DNA of 64,000 nt from Reichenbachiella faecimaris (GTDB lineage Bacteria; Bacteroidota; Bacteroidia; Cytophagales; Cyclobacteriaceae). The position numbers and the translations under genes were made by a program. Positions 1 to 9,441 of this stretch are shown in pieces; the stretch's first letter is position 1; every line of letters begins with the position of its first letter. Where the stretch lies: positions 372,001-436,000 of the forward strand of contig NZ_FWYF01000001.1 of NCBI RefSeq assembly GCF_900176375.1, given 5' to 3'. Below the pieces are notes generated by a model. That model was not told where the DNA came from and did no database searches. It saw nothing but the letters and a program-made list of their open reading frames with translations.

Positions 1-885
1 GATGCAGAGGGATTCTTAGTTTATAAAAACTTCCTAGAAACTGTGGTTCAGATCTTACCCATGTACATGCTACGTGCAGTAGGTGGCAGTTTGTATTTGA
101 TTGGTGTATTCATCATGATTTACAATTTGATTAAAACCGCAGGTATTGGATCTTTTGTAAGTGACGAAGAAGCTGAAGCGCCAGCCTTAGAAAAGAAAGA
201 AATTACTGGCGGACACTGGCATAGCGTACTGGAAAGAAAACCTGTGATTTTTACTGCTTTGTCTTTAGTTGCCATTTTAATTGGTGGTATTATAGAAATG
301 GTCCCTACGTTTTTGATCAAATCAAATGTCCCCACCATAGCTTCTGTAAAACCATATACTCCACTTGAATTGTTCGGTAGAGATATCTACATCAGAGAAG
401 GTTGCAATAATTGTCACTCTCAGATGATCAGACCATTTAGATCCGAAACAGAGCGATATGGTGAATATTCTAAAGCTGGCGAGTTTGTTTACGATCACCC
501 CTTCCTTTGGGGATCAAAGCGTACTGGCCCAGATTTAGCACGTGAAGGTGTGGGGAAACTAAAAAAATCTGATTCCTGGCATTTCTATCACATGCTAGAT
601 CCTGCTCAAGTATCAGAAGGATCAATCATGCCTCCATACCCATGGCTATTTGAACAAAGCATAGACCAAGGCTTAACTGCTAGTAAAATCAATGCATTGA
701 GGACTGTAGGTGTACCCTATCCAGATGGATATGAAGAAAGCGCTAATAACGATTTGCAAGCTCAGGCTAAAACCATCACAGACAATCTTGCAGCTGAAGA
801 TATTGAGATATCAGGAGATGCAGAAATCATAGCATTGATTGCTTATCTACAAAGACTAGGAAAGGATATTACTGTAAAAGACTAA
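1..885 (+). CDS. ccoNO: cbb3-type cytochrome c oxidase CcoN-CcoO fusion, C-terminal part (5' end outside window)
   Basis: The reading frame is open to base 1, so the GTG at 43 is not the real start. The first ~45 residues (FLETVVQILPMYMLRAVGG and following) match the last transmembrane segment of CcoN. They run without a stop into a membrane-anchored CcoO: a TM helix near codons 75-95, one heme c site CNNCH, and a downstream GSIMPPYPW that supplies the Met ligand. CcoN/CcoO fusions are known in Bacteroidota. CcoN holds the heme b/b3-CuB oxygen-reducing centre and CcoO passes electrons to it at the outer face of the inner membrane. It heads an operon with the following five genes. Confidence 0.93.
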   Translation, partial: DAEGFLVYKNFLETVVQILPMYMLRAVGGSLYLIGVFIMIYNLIKTAGIGSFVSDEEAEAPALEKKEITGGHWHSVLERKPVIFTALSLVAILIGGIIEMVPTFLIKSNVPTIASVKPYTPLELFGRDIYIREGCNNCHSQMIRPFRSETERYGEYSKAGEFVYDHPFLWGSKRTGPDLAREGVGKLKKSDSWHFYHMLDPAQVSEGSIMPPYPWLFEQSIDQGLTASKINALRTVGVPYPDGYEESANNDLQAQAKTITDNLAAEDIEISGDAEIIALIAYLQRLGKDITVKD

Positions 886-898
886 AAGGAAAAAAATT

Positions 899-1072
899 AT
901 GTTTAAATACTATTTCGAACAGGTAAATGGTGTGGAAATATGGCCAATTATTTCCTTATCCATCTTTTTTATCTTTTTTGTTGGCCTGCTGTGGTGGGTA
1001 TTCAAAGGAGTAAGCAATTCATACATTGATGAAATGAAAAATCTTCCGATCAATAAAACCCTTAAATCTTAA
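899..1072 (+). CDS. small CcoQ-like cbb3 oxidase subunit (57 aa)
   Basis: ATG at 899 follows AAAGGA and gives a 57-residue protein with one hydrophobic segment (WPIISLSIFFIFFVGLLWWV) and a short polar tail ending in NKTLKS. Size, single membrane helix and position between ccoO and ccoP fit CcoQ/FixQ-type small subunits, which stabilise the assembled oxidase. There is no motif that proves the assignment. It sits 13 bp after ccoNO and 4 bp before ccoP, so translation is probably coupled. Confidence 0.8.
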   Translation: MFKYYFEQVNGVEIWPIISLSIFFIFFVGLLWWVFKGVSNSYIDEMKNLPINKTLKS

Positions 1073-1076
1073 TCAA

Positions 1077-1976
1077 ATGGCGAATATCAAAAAATATATT
1101 AAAGGGCTAGGGGTTTGTTTGATATTACTTCTTACAGGACCCATAACTTTTGCACAGACTGAAAGCCTAGGCATGATGGAATCACTTGATCCTTCAAAAA
1201 TCATGACCATTCTGGTTCTCATAGTGATGCTTTTGGTATTATTAGTGGCTTTTTACCTTCTAATCATCTTGCGATTCATGGTGAGAGAAGATGCCATCAG
1301 AAGAGCCAAAGAAAAGGGTGTGGAGTATGTGGAAGAACCAAGTGCCTGGTCTAAATTTTATGCAGGATTGACTGATGCTGTTCCTATTGAGCATGAAGCT
1401 ACAGTAGAACTAGATCACAATTATGATGGAATTCGTGAATTGGATAATCACCTACCACCCTGGTGGAAATACATGTTTTATGCCTCGATAGTCTTCGCAG
1501 TTGTCTACATGTTTATGTATCATATAAATGGTTCGCTTCCATTGCAGGTACAAGAATATGAAATAGCCATGGCCGAAGCTCAAGCTAATAAACCCAATGT
1601 TGAGGAAGGTAGTTCTATTGATGAATCCAATATTGTCTTCTCTGATGACCCAGTTGTATTAGCGAGTGGGAAGACTGTTTATGATAGAAACTGTGTCGCT
1701 TGCCATAAGGCTGCAGGTGAAGGGGGGATTGGCCCAAATCTTACAGATGACTATTGGTTACATGGTGGAGGTATTCAGGACATTTATAACACCATAAAAA
1801 ATGGTGTGCCTGATAAAGGTATGATTGCTTGGGGAGATGTACTTTCTCCATCCAAAATGAATGATGTTTCTTCCTACATTCATACCTTAAAAGGAACAAA
1901 CCCAGACAATGCAAAAGCACCTCAAGGTGATGTATATAAAGAAGAAGTACTGGCAGAAGAAGGGGCATCAGAATAA
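1077..1976 (+). CDS. ccoP: cbb3-type cytochrome c oxidase subunit CcoP, monoheme
   Basis: 299 residues. An N-terminal signal-like segment is followed by a TM helix (~44-66), an acidic linker, a second TM helix preceded by the CcoP hallmark DNHLPPWWKYMFY (~125-150), and a C-terminal cytochrome c domain. Only one heme site is present, CVACH, with a probable Met ligand in KGMIAWGDVLSP; proteobacterial CcoP normally carries two hemes. CcoP takes electrons from periplasmic donors and passes them to CcoO. It ends 2 bp before ccoG. Confidence 0.93.
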   Translation: MANIKKYIKGLGVCLILLLTGPITFAQTESLGMMESLDPSKIMTILVLIVMLLVLLVAFYLLIILRFMVREDAIRRAKEKGVEYVEEPSAWSKFYAGLTDAVPIEHEATVELDHNYDGIRELDNHLPPWWKYMFYASIVFAVVYMFMYHINGSLPLQVQEYEIAMAEAQANKPNVEEGSSIDESNIVFSDDPVVLASGKTVYDRNCVACHKAAGEGGIGPNLTDDYWLHGGGIQDIYNTIKNGVPDKGMIAWGDVLSPSKMNDVSSYIHTLKGTNPDNAKAPQGDVYKEEVLAEEGASE

Positions 1977-1978
1977 AA

Positions 1979-3394
1979 ATGGATAATCACTACGAGTTTG
2001 AAGAAGAATATCGAGATACTATTGCGACAGTAGACGAATCTGGCAAAAGAATTTGGATTTATCCAAAAAAGCCAAAAGGAAGGTTTCACAACTATCGTAT
2101 TCTAGTGACTGTGGTACTATTGGGCCTATTATTCTCTGGGCCATTTATGACCATAGACGGACGCCCCCTGCTGCTACTGAATATTTTTGAAAGAAAGTTT
2201 ATCATCCTCGGCCAAGCATTTTGGCCGCAGGATTTCTTTTTATTGGCCTTATTGGCAGTTACTTTTTTTGTTTTCATCATTCTCTTCACCGTGGCATTTG
2301 GAAGAGTTTGGTGTGGATGGGCTTGTCCGCAGACCCTATTTATGGAAATGGTATTCCGAAAAATTGAATACTGGATAGAAGGTGATGCCAACCAACAAAG
2401 AAAATTGAATGCTTCACCATGGAATAGTAAAAAAATCTGGAAAAAATCTCTAAAACATATCATATTCCTCTCGATTGCCATACTAATAGCTCATACTGTG
2501 ATGGCCTATTTAGTTGGGATCGATGATGTGTTAAATATAATATCTCAACCTCCTGCTACTCATATGAGTGGATTTATTGGACTGTTGGTCTTTACAGGTA
2601 TTTTCTATTGGGTCTTTGCCTATTTCAGAGAGCAAGCTTGTACCGCTGTGTGCCCGTATGGCAGGCTGCAAAGTGTGCTGATTGTGAAAGATACTATAGC
2701 CGTCATGTACGACTGGCTGAGAGGCGAACCTAGATCCAAATTGAAAAAATCCAAACAGGCATCGGATGCAGGTGATTGTATTGACTGTAAACTCTGTGTT
2801 CATGCCTGCCCTACTGGTATTGACATTCGAAATGGCACTCAATTGGAATGCGTGAATTGTACGGCTTGCATGGATGCTTGCGACGAAGTCATGCTTAAAA
2901 TCAACAAACCAGAAGGATTAATTCGATTGTCATCACATACAGCAATCGAAACTGGACAGAAAAAACTATTCACGCCAAGAGTAGCAGGTTATTCCATTGT
3001 GCTTATTGCCATGTTGACATTTCTTTCGTTCATGTTAGTTTCGAGATCTGATGTCGAGATTACCGTGCTGAAGGTACCAGGTACGCTGTATCAAAAAACT
3101 GATGACGGACAGATTTCTAACCTCTACAACATTCAGTTTATTAACAAAACTTTTGAGGAAATGGAATTGGAACTGAAAGTTTTGAATCTAGAAGGTGCTC
3201 ATATAGATAGAGTTGGAACGCAGAAAATTATCATTCCTGCCAATGATAAATACGAAGGAGTATTCTTTATAAAAATGCCTACTTCCAACATTTCACAAAC
3301 GAAGTCGAGTGTTGACATTGGTGTTTTTAAGAATGGCGAAATGATAGAAGAAATTGATACCAAATTTTTGGGGCCTGTAAAAATAAAAAAATGA
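1979..3394 (+). CDS. ccoG: cytochrome c oxidase accessory protein CcoG (polyferredoxin)
   Basis: 471 residues. Several TM helices surround CGWACPQTLFMEMVFRKIEY, a conserved CcoG/FixG signature, and CTAVCPYGR. Two [4Fe-4S] ferredoxin clusters follow in CIDCKLCVHACPTG and CVNCTACMDAC. The C-terminal ~110 residues after the last TM helix match the IgFixG-like domain. CcoG is a cupric reductase/assembly factor for the CuB centre of cbb3 oxidase, as known from proteobacteria. Its last four bases overlap fixH (ATGA), indicating translational coupling. Confidence 0.95.
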   Translation: MDNHYEFEEEYRDTIATVDESGKRIWIYPKKPKGRFHNYRILVTVVLLGLLFSGPFMTIDGRPLLLLNIFERKFIILGQAFWPQDFFLLALLAVTFFVFIILFTVAFGRVWCGWACPQTLFMEMVFRKIEYWIEGDANQQRKLNASPWNSKKIWKKSLKHIIFLSIAILIAHTVMAYLVGIDDVLNIISQPPATHMSGFIGLLVFTGIFYWVFAYFREQACTAVCPYGRLQSVLIVKDTIAVMYDWLRGEPRSKLKKSKQASDAGDCIDCKLCVHACPTGIDIRNGTQLECVNCTACMDACDEVMLKINKPEGLIRLSSHTAIETGQKKLFTPRVAGYSIVLIAMLTFLSFMLVSRSDVEITVLKVPGTLYQKTDDGQISNLYNIQFINKTFEEMELELKVLNLEGAHIDRVGTQKIIIPANDKYEGVFFIKMPTSNISQTKSSVDIGVFKNGEMIEEIDTKFLGPVKIKK

Positions 3395-3825
3395 ATTGGG
3401 GTAAAAGCATTGTCTTAACTTTTGTGTTGTTTGCTGTTCTTATCATTACTATGGTAACCATCTCGATGCAGCACGATGTCAATTTGGTGGCAGACAATTA
3501 TTATGAGGAGGAATTGGCCTATGAAGATCAAATGAATCGCATTCGGAATTTTGAGGCACTCAAAGACAAACCTACTATCGTCAGGAATGGAGACAAAATC
3601 GTTCTAAGTTTCCCGGTACAAATTGCTAGGCAGATAGAATCTGGGGAAGTTCATTTCTTTAGACCTTCTGATCATGGGGTAGATAAAAAAATCAAAATCA
3701 AACTAAACAATCAATATCAGCAATCCTTTCCTGCCTCAGTATTTAATGCTGGATTATGGAAGACAAAACTCAGATGGAAATCTGAAAACAAAGAGTACTT
3801 TTTCGAACAACAAATAGTACTCTAA
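3391..3825 (+). CDS. fixH: FixH family protein
   Basis: 144 residues: one N-terminal TM anchor (~7-27), then the motif NYYEEELAYEDQM typical of Bacteroidota FixH, then a small beta-rich exported domain. FixH is required for cbb3 oxidase assembly/copper supply in rhizobia; its precise biochemical role is unresolved. Overlaps ccoG by 4 bp and the next gene by 1 bp (TAATG), so all are translated as a block. Confidence 0.88.
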   Translation: MNWGKSIVLTFVLFAVLIITMVTISMQHDVNLVADNYYEEELAYEDQMNRIRNFEALKDKPTIVRNGDKIVLSFPVQIARQIESGEVHFFRPSDHGVDKKIKIKLNNQYQQSFPASVFNAGLWKTKLRWKSENKEYFFEQQIVL

Positions 3826-4523
3826 TGTATTGGACGGCACTCTTTTTAGGTTTCGTGGGCAGTCTACACTGTGTGGTCATGTGTGGTCCTATCGCGCTCG
3901 CACTCCCTGGTCAACAATCATTATACAAATTTCTACTGAGTCGCTTTCTTTATAATTCTGGAAGAATCTGTACCTATGCATTGATTGGTCTTTTGTTTGG
4001 TCTGATAGGAGAAATGATCTCATTTGGTGGATACCAACAAGCATTTTCCATTGGCATGGGTTTATTCATGATAATGGTAGCCTTAGCAGTCTCCAGTCCA
4101 CTCAGAGGCAAAATCTACCAACCTATGTATAAGCTTGCTCAAGGGTTAAAAAAACTGCTATCAAAATCGCTACGAACGACCAAATTATCAGGCACGTTCA
4201 TTTTAGGGACTCTGAATGGTTTCCTTCCTTGTGGGCTAGTCTATGCCGCAGTGGCAGGTGCATTGGCTACTGCTAATTTGTCTGATGGATTGATCTACAT
4301 GGTCGTGTTTGGGCTTGGCACCTTTCCTGCCATGTTTGCAATGGCCTTGTCTGGGCGAACACTCAAAGGTCTATCACAGATCAATCTAAATAAGATCTCA
4401 ACTATTTTTATTTTCACCCTTGGCTGTCTACTGATCATCCGTGGACTGGATCTCAACATTCCCTTTCTCAGCCCTGCTATTTATCTTCTTTATCCCACTG
4501 CTGGCATTACCATTTGCGAATAG
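3825..4523 (+). CDS. sulfite exporter TauE/SafE (DsbD_2) family membrane protein
   Basis: 232 residues with about six TM helices. It starts with FLGFVGSLHCVVMCGPIAL and has a second related segment FILGTLNGFLPCGLVYAA; these paired Cys/Pro-Cys motifs define the DsbD_2 family found at the end of cbb3 operons. Members have been linked to copper or thiol transport for oxidase assembly; substrate here is inferred from context only. It is the last gene of the operon. No clear terminator follows. Confidence 0.85.
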   Translation: MYWTALFLGFVGSLHCVVMCGPIALALPGQQSLYKFLLSRFLYNSGRICTYALIGLLFGLIGEMISFGGYQQAFSIGMGLFMIMVALAVSSPLRGKIYQPMYKLAQGLKKLLSKSLRTTKLSGTFILGTLNGFLPCGLVYAAVAGALATANLSDGLIYMVVFGLGTFPAMFAMALSGRTLKGLSQINLNKISTIFIFTLGCLLIIRGLDLNIPFLSPAIYLLYPTAGITICE

Positions 4524-4617
4524 AGAATTCTCCAAGAATAATTCTTGTTTGATTACCTCATTTCTTTAAATCAACTTAAATTGAAGCCTAATTACACAAA
4601 GACCAACAACAGACTTC

Positions 4618-7600
4618 ATGAAGCTATTTATAAAAATCCTAAAGATCAGCTTATTAGTTTTTTTTATTACGCTAACTACCCTGTTAGCAGCTGGTTGGCT
4701 CCTTCAAGATCGCATTGTCCGTTTTGCCATGGAAGAAATGGGCACCACCTTTGGTGCACCACTCGCAGCTGACAAAGTTTCTTTTTCCTTAATAAGCGAC
4801 TTCCCCCAGGCTAGCTTGAAATTTGACAACATCTGGCTTGGCAGATACCAATACGACGAGTCTAACGAGATACTTGGTACTGATACGTTGGCAAAGTTTC
4901 AAAGACTATATGTCAGCTTGAATGCTAAAGCATTAATGGATGATGAGATAAAAATTCAAGATGTGAAAATTGAAGATGGTTTTGTGCTTTATGCAATTGA
5001 CTCCACAGGAGCCATGTCTTATGATTATTTGATTCCTGTGGACACCACCGCCATAGTTGATGAAGAAGCTTCTGCCCCTCTTGATTTGACCGTGGATGAA
5101 ATCTCACTTACAAATTTCAAACTTTTATATAGTGATGATCAACTCAAGGCCAAAGCCAATGTATTTATTCCTGAATTGATCGCAACTGTGCAAATGGATG
5201 ATATCAATTTGAGTGCTACAGCCAACGGAAAAGTTGAATTATCTAAATTAAAATTTGAGGACACAAAAGCTGATAGAGTAGAAAAAATTGATTTGGAATT
5301 TGATGTGTCTTATGCCGCAGACACTGTCTTCGCTCAATTATTCAAACTAGATGCTGGCGACGTAACAATGGATGCCAAAGGCAAAGTCTTTGTGGGAGAT
5401 CAAACATACACAGATCTATCTTTGTCTGTATTTGCTCCAAGTCTTGCGGCCTTGACCAAATATGCTCCCGAAGATATGCTTAAGGAATATGGCATCAGTC
5501 AGGTATCTGGTCAATTGAGCATGAGTACCCAACTCAAAGGAATTGTAGGAGATGAATTACCTTTTTATGATGCAAATGTGGACTTATTTAAGGCCAGTAT
5601 TAAATATCAAGATTACCCATTGGTTTATAATGTAGAACTCAAAACCTCTGCAACCAATGGCAAGAGAAAAAACAATAGCACCACATCTATTGGTTTGAAA
5701 ACATTCAAAGCAGACTGTAGTGGAAACCATATAGAACTCAGTGGCCAATTCAGTAATTTGGACAAATTAAATTTTAATTTAATATCAAAACTTGAGCTTG
5801 ATTTAGATGCTTCCAAAGCCTATATCCCAGACTCTCTTTTCAAAAGTTTAGGTGGGAAGATTATTGCAAGTTTTAGCACCAAAGGTGTAATGCCAGACTC
5901 TGTTGATAGTCAATTTATAGAGACTATGGCCAACAATACAATAGCCCATATAAAAGCAGACAATATTCACTTGTCCATAGACTCAGTCATCAATATAAGA
6001 AAGTTATCTGCTCAATTGGGTTACCAAACAAAAGAAATAGAAATTAAGAATCTCAATGCATACTTCCCCGATTACAAACAAAGTTTAGTCAACAACTCGC
6101 TAAAGCTGCAGCTTAGTGGTGATTTAATGAATCCAGACAAAATGCATGCAAACATTCCTTCCTTCAATTTTGGAAATAAAAATGCCAGACTCAGAGGCAG
6201 CGCTTCGTTTAAAGATGGGAAAATATTTGCGTTTGATCTCAACTCTCATCTGGATCTAAATCTTAAAGAGCTAAAGCAATATGCGCCTGATGCACAGGTC
6301 AAAAGCATGAAAGGTAAATTCATAGCTGATATCAAATCTAGAGGACAGTTTCATATTGATTCTATAGAGAGTCAGATGGAATCTATTCTATATGATCAAA
6401 CCAGTCTCAATATTCAATTCAAGAATATTGAGACAGATATGACAGACACATTGATGAATATTCAAAATTTGAACGGACGCATTCAAATGGCAAATCAAGT
6501 CATCCAAATTGATGATTTGAGTGGATTGTATCAAGGGATCGATTTTGCCATTGAAAAAACGACCGTCTCCAACCCTTTTAGAACTGCTATACAAAATCAG
6601 CCTGGCACCTTGAAAGTAGATGGAATTTATCGTTTTGGCGATCTGGATTATAGGATTTTGGGAGCCTTTGTATCAGAAGAGGAAGACACACCACCTAGCC
6701 AAGAGGAGTCCGAACCCACACGCTGGAATTATGAAATCACAGGCCAGGCATTTGTCCAAAGCTTTAGATATGACAATATCATTATTAAAGGAATTGAAAC
6801 TGACTATAACATCAAAGACGCCACGAATCTGATTAAAGGCAATGTGAAAATTGATCAAACATTATATGACCAAACTATTATCAATAATCTATCAACTAAA
6901 TATGTGGTGGACATGACCACTTATGAAACCAAAGGAAAACTGGCAATAACGGACATGAAATATGAGGATGCGTGGCTTAAGGAAATTTCAGCCCTCTATA
7001 ACGTGAATGACACTGTTTATACCATAGACCAATTGAAAGTAAAAGGCTTTGGCGGCGAAACCAATTCTTCCATAAAAGTGAATATGAAAGAAAATGATGA
7101 AATGGAAATCGAAATGAAAAGCACCATTGCCAATCTGGACATCCGTAGATTGATGAAAGAAATGAAAAATTTCGACCAAACAGAAATGACATACGAACAA
7201 CTGAATGGTGTAGTGTCATCCAATAATTTCTTCCTAAGAATGACCATGATAGGTGACTCCATCGTGTACGATGATATGCGGATGACATGTGATCTGACAT
7301 TTGAAGATGGTGGCATTTACCAATATCCTCCAGTGCAAGATATGGCACAGTACCTACGAAAAGTCGACAACCTTGACACCATGAGCTTTAAAACCATTAA
7401 CACCCATATGTTCTTGTTCAAGGACGCGGTCTATGTACCAAGAACTTATGTGGTGACCAGTATATTTGACGTAGACGTAATTGGAATGCAAAGTTTTGGA
7501 GAAGACTATAGATATCATGTGGGAGTAAATCTGGGTCAGGTCTTAGGAAAAAAGAAAGCCTCCAGTCTTGATGACGACTCAGATACCAAGAGGAAAAAAA

Positions 7601-7767
7601 TGATTCGAGTGAAGGCAGAAGGAAGAAAAGGAAAATATAAGAGTGGGTTGGACAATCCAAAAGATAGAGATGCTATGAAACTCAAAGTCAAGACTCAAGA
7701 AAAAATACTTGAATTCAGATTTCAGCCACAATTTTTTAATTTTGACACTGGAGCTGATAAAATATAG
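4618..7767 (+). CDS. AsmA family protein
   Basis: 1049 residues: one N-terminal TM helix (~6-28), then the AsmA hallmark (AMEEMGTTFGAPLAADKVSFSL region) and a very long repetitive beta-rich body. A conserved C-terminal AsmA_2-like stretch includes the MKENDEMEIEMKSTI and DIRRLMKEM segments. AsmA/TamB-type proteins are anchored in the inner membrane, span the periplasm and are thought to transport lipids or assist outer-membrane biogenesis. It lies 94 bp after the cbb3 operon and is probably separately transcribed. The final ~40 residues are Lys-rich. Confidence 0.85.
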   Translation: MKLFIKILKISLLVFFITLTTLLAAGWLLQDRIVRFAMEEMGTTFGAPLAADKVSFSLISDFPQASLKFDNIWLGRYQYDESNEILGTDTLAKFQRLYVSLNAKALMDDEIKIQDVKIEDGFVLYAIDSTGAMSYDYLIPVDTTAIVDEEASAPLDLTVDEISLTNFKLLYSDDQLKAKANVFIPELIATVQMDDINLSATANGKVELSKLKFEDTKADRVEKIDLEFDVSYAADTVFAQLFKLDAGDVTMDAKGKVFVGDQTYTDLSLSVFAPSLAALTKYAPEDMLKEYGISQVSGQLSMSTQLKGIVGDELPFYDANVDLFKASIKYQDYPLVYNVELKTSATNGKRKNNSTTSIGLKTFKADCSGNHIELSGQFSNLDKLNFNLISKLELDLDASKAYIPDSLFKSLGGKIIASFSTKGVMPDSVDSQFIETMANNTIAHIKADNIHLSIDSVINIRKLSAQLGYQTKEIEIKNLNAYFPDYKQSLVNNSLKLQLSGDLMNPDKMHANIPSFNFGNKNARLRGSASFKDGKIFAFDLNSHLDLNLKELKQYAPDAQVKSMKGKFIADIKSRGQFHIDSIESQMESILYDQTSLNIQFKNIETDMTDTLMNIQNLNGRIQMANQVIQIDDLSGLYQGIDFAIEKTTVSNPFRTAIQNQPGTLKVDGIYRFGDLDYRILGAFVSEEEDTPPSQEESEPTRWNYEITGQAFVQSFRYDNIIIKGIETDYNIKDATNLIKGNVKIDQTLYDQTIINNLSTKYVVDMTTYETKGKLAITDMKYEDAWLKEISALYNVNDTVYTIDQLKVKGFGGETNSSIKVNMKENDEMEIEMKSTIANLDIRRLMKEMKNFDQTEMTYEQLNGVVSSNNFFLRMTMIGDSIVYDDMRMTCDLTFEDGGIYQYPPVQDMAQYLRKVDNLDTMSFKTINTHMFLFKDAVYVPRTYVVTSIFDVDVIGMQSFGEDYRYHVGVNLGQVLGKKKASSLDDDSDTKRKKMIRVKAEGRKGKYKSGLDNPKDRDAMKLKVKTQEKILEFRFQPQFFNFDTGADKI

Positions 7768-7840
7768 ACTGTCATGCAATTTTTATCAAAAGACAGCATT
7801 AGCTTTATTAAAGAACTAATTCTTATAAAATAAAAGGACT

Positions 7841-8146
7841 ATGAAAATTAACTTAAAAATATTGGCTATGACTGCCATTGCTTCTTTCGCTTTATATTCT
7901 TGTGGTGGAGATGACGAGGAATCTTGTCAAAATGATGACAGTATTTGTACTGTGGACGTCACGGTTTGTTGTACTGAAGGATCAGACAATTGCAAATATC
8001 AAGTGGGTGATAATGAATATGACAATATCGAAGATGCCCTAGAAGATTCGGAATGCTCCGCTAGTAATAAGGCGCCAGTAGACGGAAAGTCTAGAATAGC
8101 CGAGCAATTCCGAGCGCTAGTAGTAAAAGCAAAAGCTAATCTCTAA
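7841..8146 (+). CDS. small cysteine-rich acidic lipoprotein
   Basis: 101 residues, preceded by AAAAGGACT. The lipobox is LYSCGG, so a mature lipoprotein would begin at Cys21. The mature part is very acidic at first (GGDDEES) and has six further Cys, including a CC pair (DVTVCC), within about 50 residues, then a basic tail (IAEQFRALVVKAKANL). The Cys could form disulfides or bind metal; no family is recognised. It is convergent with a TlpA/ResA-like thioredoxin across a shared terminator, which may or may not be functionally linked. Confidence 0.75.
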   Translation: MKINLKILAMTAIASFALYSCGGDDEESCQNDDSICTVDVTVCCTEGSDNCKYQVGDNEYDNIEDALEDSECSASNKAPVDGKSRIAEQFRALVVKAKANL

Positions 8147-8160
8147 AAAGAGATTAGTTT
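8136..8160. terminator. bidirectional Rho-independent terminator
   Basis: Perfect 9-bp stem CTAATCTCT/AGAGATTAG with an AAAA loop and a T-rich flank, between the convergent lipoprotein and thioredoxin genes. The left arm covers the end of the lipoprotein reading frame. Confidence 0.75.
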
Positions 8161-8164
8161 ACCT

Positions 8165-8698
8165 TCATTTATCGAAAAGGGACTTAAGCCAAGAATCAGA
8201 TTTACGATTCTTTTTAAGTTCCTTTTCTAGTTTATCTCCTCTTGGGTTTATCGCTACGATCACACCATCTCCATCCAATAGATAACTCATAGGCACACTA
8301 GATATGCCATAGGCCACTGCTGCCTCATTTCTCCAACCTTTCAGGTCACTCACATGGCTATCCCAAATCAGACTGTCTTTTTCAATAGCCTTTTTCCAGG
8401 CTTCTTTCTTTTTGTCCAATGAAACACCATAAACAGTAAATCCCATGCCGTTTTCAAACTCTTGATCTTTATATTTTAGATAAGTCTCCACTATCTCAGG
8501 ATTTTCTTTTCTACAGGGCTTGCACCATGAAGCCCAAAAATCAAGAAATACCATTTGACCACGAAGAGAAGATAATTTTACAGGCTCCCCATTAAGATTA
8601 GGAAGCACAATGTCAGGTGCAGTATCACCAATCTCAAAACCTTCATCAGGTGTACCTCCCAAGGTGAAAATCAGTAAAAAAGTAAGTATCTGTTTCAT
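8165..8698 (-). CDS. TlpA/ResA-type thiol-disulfide oxidoreductase
   Basis: 177 residues from the ATG at 8698. An in-frame ATG three codons earlier is less likely, because MKQILTFLLIFTL begins a clean signal sequence here. The AhpC/TSA-Redoxin fold is clear: GDTAPDIVLPNLNGEPV, then FLDFWASWCKPCRKENP with the catalytic CxxC (CKPC). Near the C-terminus SSVPMSYLLDGDG holds the cis-Pro loop. Such proteins reduce periplasmic thiols, for example during cytochrome c maturation. Its partner here is unknown. Confidence 0.9.
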   Translation of the reverse strand: MKQILTFLLIFTLGGTPDEGFEIGDTAPDIVLPNLNGEPVKLSSLRGQMVFLDFWASWCKPCRKENPEIVETYLKYKDQEFENGMGFTVYGVSLDKKKEAWKKAIEKDSLIWDSHVSDLKGWRNEAAVAYGISSVPMSYLLDGDGVIVAINPRGDKLEKELKKNRKSDSWLKSLFDK

Positions 8699-8808
8699 AA
8701 TCGTCAATTAGCCAAAAACTGAGCCAATTAAAAATCAAGACTCAGTTTCAACTTTAAATATAGCGTTATCTAGGTAATATTGATGTAGATAAATAAAAGA
8801 ATGGCAAC

Positions 8809-8833
8809 AAAAAAACCACGCTTACACGTGGTT
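8809..8833 (-). terminator. Rho-independent terminator downstream of the 86-aa gene
   Basis: On the minus strand, stem AACCACG/CGTGGTT with a 6-nt loop is followed directly by seven T. It lies about 90 bp after the stop of the small hypothetical gene and supports that gene as a real transcription unit. Confidence 0.75.
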
Positions 8834-8921
8834 ATATAGTTGAGGTTATGTACTCTAATTTGAAACATAACCAGTTGAAATCATTAACAATAATAAAGGT
8901 TCCTTTGATTAGATGGTAGGC

Positions 8922-9182
8922 TTATTCTCTTTTTTTTCTAAAGGTTATCGGAATATACTCATCAGTAGGAAGCCCTATATGAGCCAAATCCCATCTTTGA
9001 TCATAACTTGATACCAAATTTTTGATGCACTCTACTCTATCTTCTGTTGGAAAAGGGCATTCTTCCCAATAGAAAATCTCAACCCTGTAGTTGTACTGTT
9101 TCTTGATTCCATTGATCTTAACTTCAACACTGATGTCCTGATCTTCTTCCAGCCTAGGGATTTCAATTCCGATGATACTCAT
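8922..9182 (-). CDS. hypothetical protein (86 aa)
   Basis: No family recognised. 86 residues, no signal peptide or TM helix, mixed charged/aromatic composition (KQYNYRVEIFYWEECPFP). Begins MSIIGIEIPRLEEDQD and ends with a basic RKKRE tail. It stands alone with its own downstream terminator and a ~240-bp AT-rich upstream region. A small cytosolic protein is the safest reading. Confidence 0.6.
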   Translation of the reverse strand: MSIIGIEIPRLEEDQDISVEVKINGIKKQYNYRVEIFYWEECPFPTEDRVECIKNLVSSYDQRWDLAHIGLPTDEYIPITFRKKRE

Positions 9183-9441
9183 AATTTCAAGTTTTATGTG
9201 ATATAGTTAATTTATGTTAACAAAAAATATACCTAACCACTTATCTTACTGAATCACTGATAGTTACAATATTTTTGTTTTTTGAAAAATGAACGATTTT
9301 GATACATAAGATGTGCGATTATTGTGCATCATTTTTGCAAAGTGAGTATTTAAAATAAATGTTTGAACATATTTATGTAGTGCACGTACACAAAACTCTA
9401 GAAAATATTAATTTGGCAAATTGAAAGAACGGTTAACAAAT

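Noticed and set aside
4545-4772. 75-codon plus-strand ORF before the AsmA gene
   Set aside because: Overlaps the AsmA signal/TM region in another frame and has no recognisable product.
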